DNA of 12,795 nucleotides from Robiginitomaculum sp. (GTDB lineage Bacteria; Pseudomonadota; Alphaproteobacteria; Caulobacterales; Maricaulaceae). The notes under the pieces were generated by a model. It was not told the DNA's origin and did no database searches. It saw nothing but the letters and a program-made list of their open reading frames with translations. The number at the start of each line of letters is the position of its first letter. Positions within the stretch are counted from its first letter, which is position 1. Where the stretch lies: NCBI GenBank assembly GCA_002733385.1, contig NVVO01000036.1:10141-22935 (forward strand). The letters run 5' to 3'. The translations under genes and the position numbers were made by a program. Shown piece after piece: positions 8,321 to 12,795 of the stretch.

Positions 8321-11300
8321 AGGTGACCTCGCTCAACTAAACTCTCAGGTACAAGAAAAATCACTGCAACAGGAAATGTTCTTGGAACGTACCCATCATA
8401 TCGCCGTCCAATATCTTCTACTTCACGGTCTCTTTCTTCTGGTATTTTCTTGAGACGGACAGTGACTGCCGCTACGTCACGGCGCAACTGTCTTCGTTCA
8501 TCCTCTGTGAAGCGTTCGTCTTCGGCAAAAAGTGTTGGTTGGTGCGCTTCTGGTTTCACATTGAGTTCTCTCTCAATGGCTTTTTCTAAATCATTGAGCA
8601 CAGTTGTTATTGTTTTTATTTCTTGTTTCTTTCTGTTCTCAAGCGTATTTTTCAAATTACGCAATCGCTCGTTAGAACGGGATTTCACAGCACGATCAAC
8701 AGAAGTGGCGTTTGCTTCAAATCGTTGTTTCAGGGATTTAAATATACCTTCTGAAACATCCATAGACTTTGCATTATCCAGCCAATCATTTACTTTAGTA
8801 ACGCTATTTTCTCGAACAAAGCCATTGTCTCGCAAATAACCTGCCGATGTTGTTAGTTCTTCATGAAGCCGATGGTGGTTACCGCCTGTTATAACGAGAC
8901 GCGATATAACAGCAACGGCAGGCTTATCAAGTTGATCATCAGGAAGAATACGAACTTCAGTTCTATGAAGTTTTTTCACATCGCTACCAGCCCAAACTTC
9001 AGCTCGCATGAGTCTCAAGCACATTTGTACAAGGCGGTGGTTCATATGGATTAGCACTACATCATCACGCCCTTTAGCAACATCATGGTCAAAAGTTATT
9101 GGACGCATTTCTTGCGTATGTGGATGACGCAACCCTTCCGAACATCGCCCCCAAGAGCCTCCCATCTCAGGCATTTTAAATATTGACCCATCTGGTGTAT
9201 TCTCTAGGGAAGCAGGGCGTAGCGGCGGTTTATCCGCTAATGACAAACCTACATGAACAGCCTGACAAATACGCTCAGGAGTAAGGTGGAAATCTCGTCT
9301 GGTCTCCAAAAGCCTATCATGAAGCTTAGCTATCCGCTCTCCTAATTTCCTTTCGGCGCGAAAAAAGCGTTTAGCCTTTGCAGCTCTAATTTCTGCTTGT
9401 GTCGTATTTAACTCTTTGCGAGTGCCTTGAATAAGCCCAGACATCTGAGGCGCGATAACAGGATTCACACTCCCCATGTCTTCACGCATAGATTCTAATT
9501 TTCTTAAAGCACGAATTATATCTTTGCTGTGTCCTCCAACAGTTTGGCTGTCATCATTATTGCCACCATCAACAGGATGCCACATGTGAACTTCTTTAGC
9601 TTTTTGTCCATGACGATCGATACGCCCATTGCGCTGTTCCATAACATTGGGGTTGTAGGGTATCTCAATATGGATCAAATAATTACAGTGGTTTTGTAAA
9701 TCTATGCCTTCTGATGCAGCATCTGTTGCCAAAAGAATTCGCACACTAGAATCAGATGGATTGGTTTGAAAGGCCGCTTTTATTTTTTCCCGCTCATCAT
9801 GGTCAATTCCGCCATGAATTATTGAAAGTCTGTCTCCACCGAAACCATGTGCTGTCAATAATTCACGCAACCAATCTAATGTGGCTCTATATTCAGTAAA
9901 TAAAATAACTCTTTTATCATTCCATTTACCATTGTTTTTTAGATGAGTAGATATCCAGTCAATTATTGCCGTCGCTTTACTATCAACGCGGTGCTGATTT
10001 TGGTTCGCCCATTGCCTCATTTTTTCAAGAAGGTTTTTTTCGCTGTTAGATAAGGGAGCCGTGTGCTTACTTGCTTCTTCGATTGCCTCAACTTGCACAT
10101 TCTCTAATTCTGCATCATCTGCATAATCTTCATCACTACGACGGATAGCTTTTCGTAATATCCTATCCGCTAAGTCATCACGGGGTATAATACGATTGGG
10201 AGACATGACAGTAACTGCATGCTTTTCTAATGTTGAAGCAAATGCGGCAGGGGATGAGAACAATCGCTTCATTAGGAGCTGATTTACAAATAAAGCTGCC
10301 GAGCTTCCCATTTCTTGGCAAGTAACTTTCCGACTGGTACAATACTCCCTCAGGGCATGATGTATTTCCCTTTCTGAATCGCTGAAAGCAATAGGCAATG
10401 GGCGCAATACACGTTTCGGGTAAAGAGGTTCACCTTCTGAATTAACGAGTTCTGTTTTCAAACGTCGTACCATTACTTGGGATAATTGACGTTCATCAGG
10501 CATTATATTTCTTGAAAACCTTTGATTGTCTAACAATTCAAGTAGGGATGTGAATGATTGTGTATACCCATTGTGAGGCGTCGCAGTGAGGAATAGCTTA
10601 TGTTGAAAGTGCGGGCCGATAGTTCTGATCAACCGAGTTCTTTGACTCTCGCTAACATAATTTGTACTACCCGAAGGCGCTATGTTATGCGCTTCATCGA
10701 CAATCAATATATCAAATTTTCTTGGGTAAAAAGAACCTACAGGCAAAACTTCTTTCAACATACGGAGAGGTTCACCCGCTTTTACCCAGTCAACTGAAAC
10801 TATGAGGCGAGGAAATGATGTCCAAGGGTTGGAGTGGATACCCCTTTGCCTTCGTAGCTTACGCACATAAGCTGAATTTACTACCTGAAATTCAAGACCA
10901 AATTTCTCAAGCATTTCAACACGCCACTTTTCTTGTAGAGAAGCAGGGCAAATAATAAACACCGTTCGGGCACGATGTCGAAGCAATAGCTCTTGCACTA
11001 CCAAACCAGCTTCAATCGTTTTTCCTAAGCCGACATCATCAGCAATTAACAAATTGGCTCTCGCCATATCTATGGCCCTGACTAAAGGATCTAGCTGAAA
11101 ATCAACTATACTAATCCCACTACGGAATGGCGCTTGTAGGAAGCCCCTATCGGCATTTGTAGCAGCACCCCACCTTACAGCATCAAGAAATGATTCTAAA
11201 TGTTGAGAGCTATCTTGTCCTGTGATTTGAGGAAGACCAGCACGCTCAATAGTATGTGCTCCAGGTTCAATCTCCCAGATAACTTCAATTTGTTCACCGA

Positions 11301-11487
11301 GACTATCTTCATCTATTGAAGTTAAGGTAACATGGTTTTGTGGCTGAGTTGTCTCCCTTGACAAACTGCATGTTTTTACATCTACGACAATCCATTGCCT
11401 ACGCCTCACTTCAACAAGTTGACCTGGTTCTGGCGTAGCAAGAATTCCCGCTTCTTCTATATTTGATTCAATTTTGGCAACACTCAT
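8317..11487 (-). CDS. drmD: DISARM SNF2-family helicase DrmD
   Basis: A 1056-residue protein with all superfamily 2 SNF2/RapA-like motifs. An N-terminal beta-rich segment (about 20-85, 'GQLVEVRRRQWIVVDV', 'VIWEIEPGA') is typical of DrmD and resembles the RapA N-terminal region. Walker A is DDVGLGKT (150-157), DEAH is at 264-267 and TATPH at 301-305. The second RecA-like domain begins near RVILFTEY (526), with motif V ATDAASEG (587-594) and motif VI NGRIDRHGQ (620-628). The C-terminal third is charged and helical, with a likely coiled coil at about 925-975. The enzyme should be an ATP-driven double-stranded-DNA translocase. DrmD with an adenine methylase marks class 1 DISARM, where it is thought to assist the DrmA-DrmB complex. 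It lies between the two methyltransferases and shares 4-nt ATGA overlaps with both. Every catalytic motif is intact and the length is normal for the family. A generic helicase of another defence system is less likely given the neighbouring DrmA. Confidence 0.92.
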   Translation of the reverse strand: MSVAKIESNIEEAGILATPEPGQLVEVRRRQWIVVDVKTCSLSRETTQPQNHVTLTSIDEDSLGEQIEVIWEIEPGAHTIERAGLPQITGQDSSQHLESFLDAVRWGAATNADRGFLQAPFRSGISIVDFQLDPLVRAIDMARANLLIADDVGLGKTIEAGLVVQELLLRHRARTVFIICPASLQEKWRVEMLEKFGLEFQVVNSAYVRKLRRQRGIHSNPWTSFPRLIVSVDWVKAGEPLRMLKEVLPVGSFYPRKFDILIVDEAHNIAPSGSTNYVSESQRTRLIRTIGPHFQHKLFLTATPHNGYTQSFTSLLELLDNQRFSRNIMPDERQLSQVMVRRLKTELVNSEGEPLYPKRVLRPLPIAFSDSEREIHHALREYCTSRKVTCQEMGSSAALFVNQLLMKRLFSSPAAFASTLEKHAVTVMSPNRIIPRDDLADRILRKAIRRSDEDYADDAELENVQVEAIEEASKHTAPLSNSEKNLLEKMRQWANQNQHRVDSKATAIIDWISTHLKNNGKWNDKRVILFTEYRATLDWLRELLTAHGFGGDRLSIIHGGIDHDEREKIKAAFQTNPSDSSVRILLATDAASEGIDLQNHCNYLIHIEIPYNPNVMEQRNGRIDRHGQKAKEVHMWHPVDGGNNDDSQTVGGHSKDIIRALRKLESMREDMGSVNPVIAPQMSGLIQGTRKELNTTQAEIRAAKAKRFFRAERKLGERIAKLHDRLLETRRDFHLTPERICQAVHVGLSLADKPPLRPASLENTPDGSIFKMPEMGGSWGRCSEGLRHPHTQEMRPITFDHDVAKGRDDVVLIHMNHRLVQMCLRLMRAEVWAGSDVKKLHRTEVRILPDDQLDKPAVAVISRLVITGGNHHRLHEELTTSAGYLRDNGFVRENSVTKVNDWLDNAKSMDVSEGIFKSLKQRFEANATSVDRAVKSRSNERLRNLKNTLENRKKQEIKTITTVLNDLEKAIERELNVKPEAHQPTLFAEDERFTEDERRQLRRDVAAVTVRLKKIPEERDREVEDIGRRYDGYVPRTFPVAVIFLVPESLVERGHL
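8327..8330 (-). promoter_or_regulatory. Ribosome binding site of the adenine methyltransferase gene
   Basis: GAGG on the minus strand, six bases before the ATG at 8320 and inside the last codons of drmD. The ATG itself overlaps the drmD TGA stop as ATGA (8320-8317). It gives this gene its own initiation signal in addition to coupling. Confidence 0.5.
11484..11487 (-). promoter_or_regulatory. ATGA stop-start overlap coupling drmMII to drmD
   Basis: The TGA stop of the cytosine methyltransferase (11486-11484) overlaps the ATG of the helicase gene (11487-11485). The 20 bases upstream of this ATG hold no Shine-Dalgarno-like purine run, unlike the other internal starts of the operon. Translation of the helicase therefore probably depends on ribosomes finishing the methyltransferase. 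Confidence 0.6.
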
Positions 11488-12617
11488 ACGGCTGTATTCG
11501 CTGGTTCAGTTAGCCCGTCCAAATGTTTTATAAAACTCTTACCTATTGCTAACCCGAGCTTGACGGGAACAGCATTGCCAATCAACCGTCCAACGGTTCT
11601 ACGATTGATTGGTTGGGATGGTTTCGCAAATTTATAGCTTTTCGGAAAACTCTGAATAATAGCGCCTTCTCGTAAAGAGATTGCTCGGTCTTGATCTGGG
11701 TGTCCAAACCTACCATTTCCAAACCCGTAAAATTGAGTGGTCATTGTGGGAGCGGGTTCATCCCATTCCATCCGGCCATAAACACTTGGGTATGTTTTAC
11801 CTGACTCACGTTTATGACAGTCCGCGACTAATTCTTCGGGCCAATCCCTCCAAGTACCTCCAGGCTTAGAAAGCCTAATTCTTTTTAGGTTTAGGTCTGA
11901 AAGTTGACTGGACTGATGCAAGCGGTCTTGTGTAAATTTTTCACCAGCATCTATTCTGGCAAGTTTTGATATAACTGATCTTACAGTTTTATGACGCTCC
12001 TTTGGAGTAGTCGGCTCAATAAGTTCAATTGGGCCAAACCGTGAAGCCAATAATACTAGCCTGTTACGTTGTTGAGCAACGCCATAATCTGCACAATTCA
12101 CAATCTTAAAAGAAACATGAAACCCATCAGCTTCTAAGTTTTTAACAAACTTAATAAAAATATCCTGCCGTGCCAACATCGGTACATTCTCCATTGTGAC
12201 CAAATCAGGTTTTGTTTCTCTAACCATTCTTCCAAACTGCATCAGTAAGTTCCAACGCTCATCAGAATCGTCAGATTTCCCATGGCTATATGATGAAAAT
12301 GGCTGACAAGGTGCACACCCTGCTAACAGTCTTATTTTAGCTCCATCAAACGCATCTTCAAGTTCTTGCTTGCTTACGTCCTCCACAGACTTGAGTAAGA
12401 AACGGGCTTTATTATTTGCCTCAAATGGATATTCGCAAGCTGGGTCAATATCAATACCAAGTGATACACCTATCCCCGACTTTTCTAAGCCCAGCGTTAA
12501 TCCACCCGCTCCACAAAACAAATCAACCGCTTTGATATTATAGGCTGACTGTTTTTTGTGTCTGGTAGACTTAATAGTCTTTTGTTTCGAGATGAAATCA
12601 TTTTCTACTTTACCCAT
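11484..12617 (-). CDS. drmMII: DNA (cytosine-5) methyltransferase of the DISARM locus, DrmMII type
   Basis: The 377-residue protein (from the ATG at 12617) carries the ordered motifs of C5-cytosine methyltransferases. They are motif I DLFCGAGG (about 32-39) for S-adenosylmethionine, motif IV AGCAPCQPF with the catalytic Cys104, and motif VI ENV (143-145). Motif VIII is QQRNR (about 182-186), then a short variable target-recognition stretch, motif IX around REGAIIQSFP, and motif X GNAVP (347-351). It would transfer a methyl group to C5 of cytosine in a specific double-stranded site; the site cannot be read from sequence. In DISARM the host methyltransferase marks self DNA so that the helicase complex spares it; the Bacillus class 2 enzyme DrmMII is a cytosine methylase of this kind. 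The gene overlaps the Phd-like gene by 8 nt upstream and shares ATGA with drmD downstream. A Dcm-type enzyme of an ordinary restriction system is the alternative, but no restriction endonuclease gene adjoins it. Confidence 0.9.
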   Translation of the reverse strand: MGKVENDFISKQKTIKSTRHKKQSAYNIKAVDLFCGAGGLTLGLEKSGIGVSLGIDIDPACEYPFEANNKARFLLKSVEDVSKQELEDAFDGAKIRLLAGCAPCQPFSSYSHGKSDDSDERWNLLMQFGRMVRETKPDLVTMENVPMLARQDIFIKFVKNLEADGFHVSFKIVNCADYGVAQQRNRLVLLASRFGPIELIEPTTPKERHKTVRSVISKLARIDAGEKFTQDRLHQSSQLSDLNLKRIRLSKPGGTWRDWPEELVADCHKRESGKTYPSVYGRMEWDEPAPTMTTQFYGFGNGRFGHPDQDRAISLREGAIIQSFPKSYKFAKPSQPINRRTVGRLIGNAVPVKLGLAIGKSFIKHLDGLTEPANTAV

Positions 12618-12792
12618 CGGCTTTTTTTCTCCTTGCGGCGCTGATGAGTGCTTCATACTTTTCAACAGCCAAAACAGCGACCACTGGACGTCCATGCTTT
12701 TCGATAATAACAGGCCCCGCTCTCGCAGAATCCATCAAAAGACCAAAACTATTCTTTGCTTGCCGAGCGGACATTGTTTTCATTTGCATCAT
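12610..12792 (-). CDS. Phd/YefM-family antitoxin-like DNA-binding protein, first gene of the operon
   Basis: Sixty residues in the family's N-terminal pattern: MKTMSARQAKNSF, then a helix, then PVIIEKHGRPVVAVLAVEKY, which matches the beta-strand and 'G-x-P-V-A-V-L' core of the Phd/YefM DNA-binding fold. Family members dimerise, bind palindromic operators and repress their own operon, while a C-terminal tail neutralises a cognate toxin. Here the protein stops after a short basic ending (RRKKADG), so most of the toxin-binding tail is missing; typical members are about 70-90 residues. No toxin gene follows. Instead the methyltransferase gene begins inside its last codons (8-nt overlap), so the two are translationally coupled. 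The start is uncertain: ATGs at 12792, 12789 and 12783 are all possible, and only three bases lie upstream in the window, so a longer start cannot be excluded. I infer an autorepressor of the defence operon rather than half of a toxin pair, because the usual toxin position is occupied. A toxin to the right of the window remains possible. Confidence 0.82.
   Translation of the reverse strand: MMQMKTMSARQAKNSFGLLMDSARAGPVIIEKHGRPVVAVLAVEKYEALISAARRKKADG
12629..12634 (-). promoter_or_regulatory. Ribosome binding site that decides the cytosine methyltransferase start
   Basis: AAGGAG on the minus strand, inside the end of the Phd-like gene, followed by A7 and GCCG before the ATG at 12617 (11-nt spacer, slightly long). 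It supports that ATG rather than the in-frame ATG at 12695. The longer start would add 26 residues with no family resemblance, read in an alternative frame of the antitoxin gene. Confidence 0.6.
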
Positions 12793-12795
12793 ACC

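Noticed and set aside
12618..12695. Longer methyltransferase start at 12695 (26 extra residues)
   Set aside because: The extra residues have no methyltransferase resemblance and read through the antitoxin gene in another frame, while the ATG at 12617 has an AAGGAG upstream and starts just before the family core.
1..12795. CRISPR arrays, tRNA genes, insertion sequences, terminators and long direct or inverted repeats
   Set aside because: None seen by eye on either strand; the window is continuously coding on the minus strand, leaving no room for noncoding elements.

Overview
The whole window is coding on the minus strand. It reads as one tightly packed operon of five genes transcribed from right (12795) to left (1), with no intergenic gap longer than a start/stop overlap. 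Gene content identifies it as a DISARM-type anti-phage (defence island) locus. In order of transcription it holds a 60-residue Phd/YefM-family DNA-binding antitoxin-like protein, a C5-cytosine DNA methyltransferase (DrmMII type), an SNF2-family helicase (DrmD), a large Eco57I-like N6-adenine methyltransferase (DrmMI type), and a very large protein that ends in the DrmA helicase. That last reading frame is open for 1395 codons and runs off the left edge. The usual DISARM partners drmB (DUF1998) and drmC (phospholipase-D-like) are not in the window and would be expected beyond position 1.

The most striking element is the last gene. DrmA sequence (LLGP segment near residue 540, Walker A at about 1013-1019, DEFH at 1272-1275, STAT at 1312-1315) is preceded in the same uninterrupted frame by about 520 extra residues. 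These contain a STAS-like segment, a GHKL-type ATPase domain (N box at 144-149, DxGxG at 179-183, GxGxG at 216-220) and a DUF4325 STAS-like domain (about 333-400). That is the set of parts used in anti-sigma/anti-anti-sigma partner switching, here covalently joined to a DISARM helicase. I know of no described DISARM system with this architecture. It is the best candidate for new biology in the window.

The likely joint action follows from what is known of DISARM. The two methyltransferases mark host DNA (one at cytosine C5, one at adenine N6), and the helicases DrmD and DrmA (with DrmB) sense and act on incoming unmethylated DNA. The GHKL/STAS module could add a nucleotide-dependent switch, and the Phd-like protein could be the operon's own repressor. 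The last two roles are inference.

The host cannot be fixed from this window. Base composition is mid to low (about 27-52% G+C in lines I counted). Ribosome binding sites are classical AGGAG type, and the Phd-like protein looks proteobacterial. I would guess a Gram-negative proteobacterium with low confidence. I see no RNA genes, insertion sequences, CRISPR arrays, origins or terminators. The operon promoter must lie to the right of position 12795.
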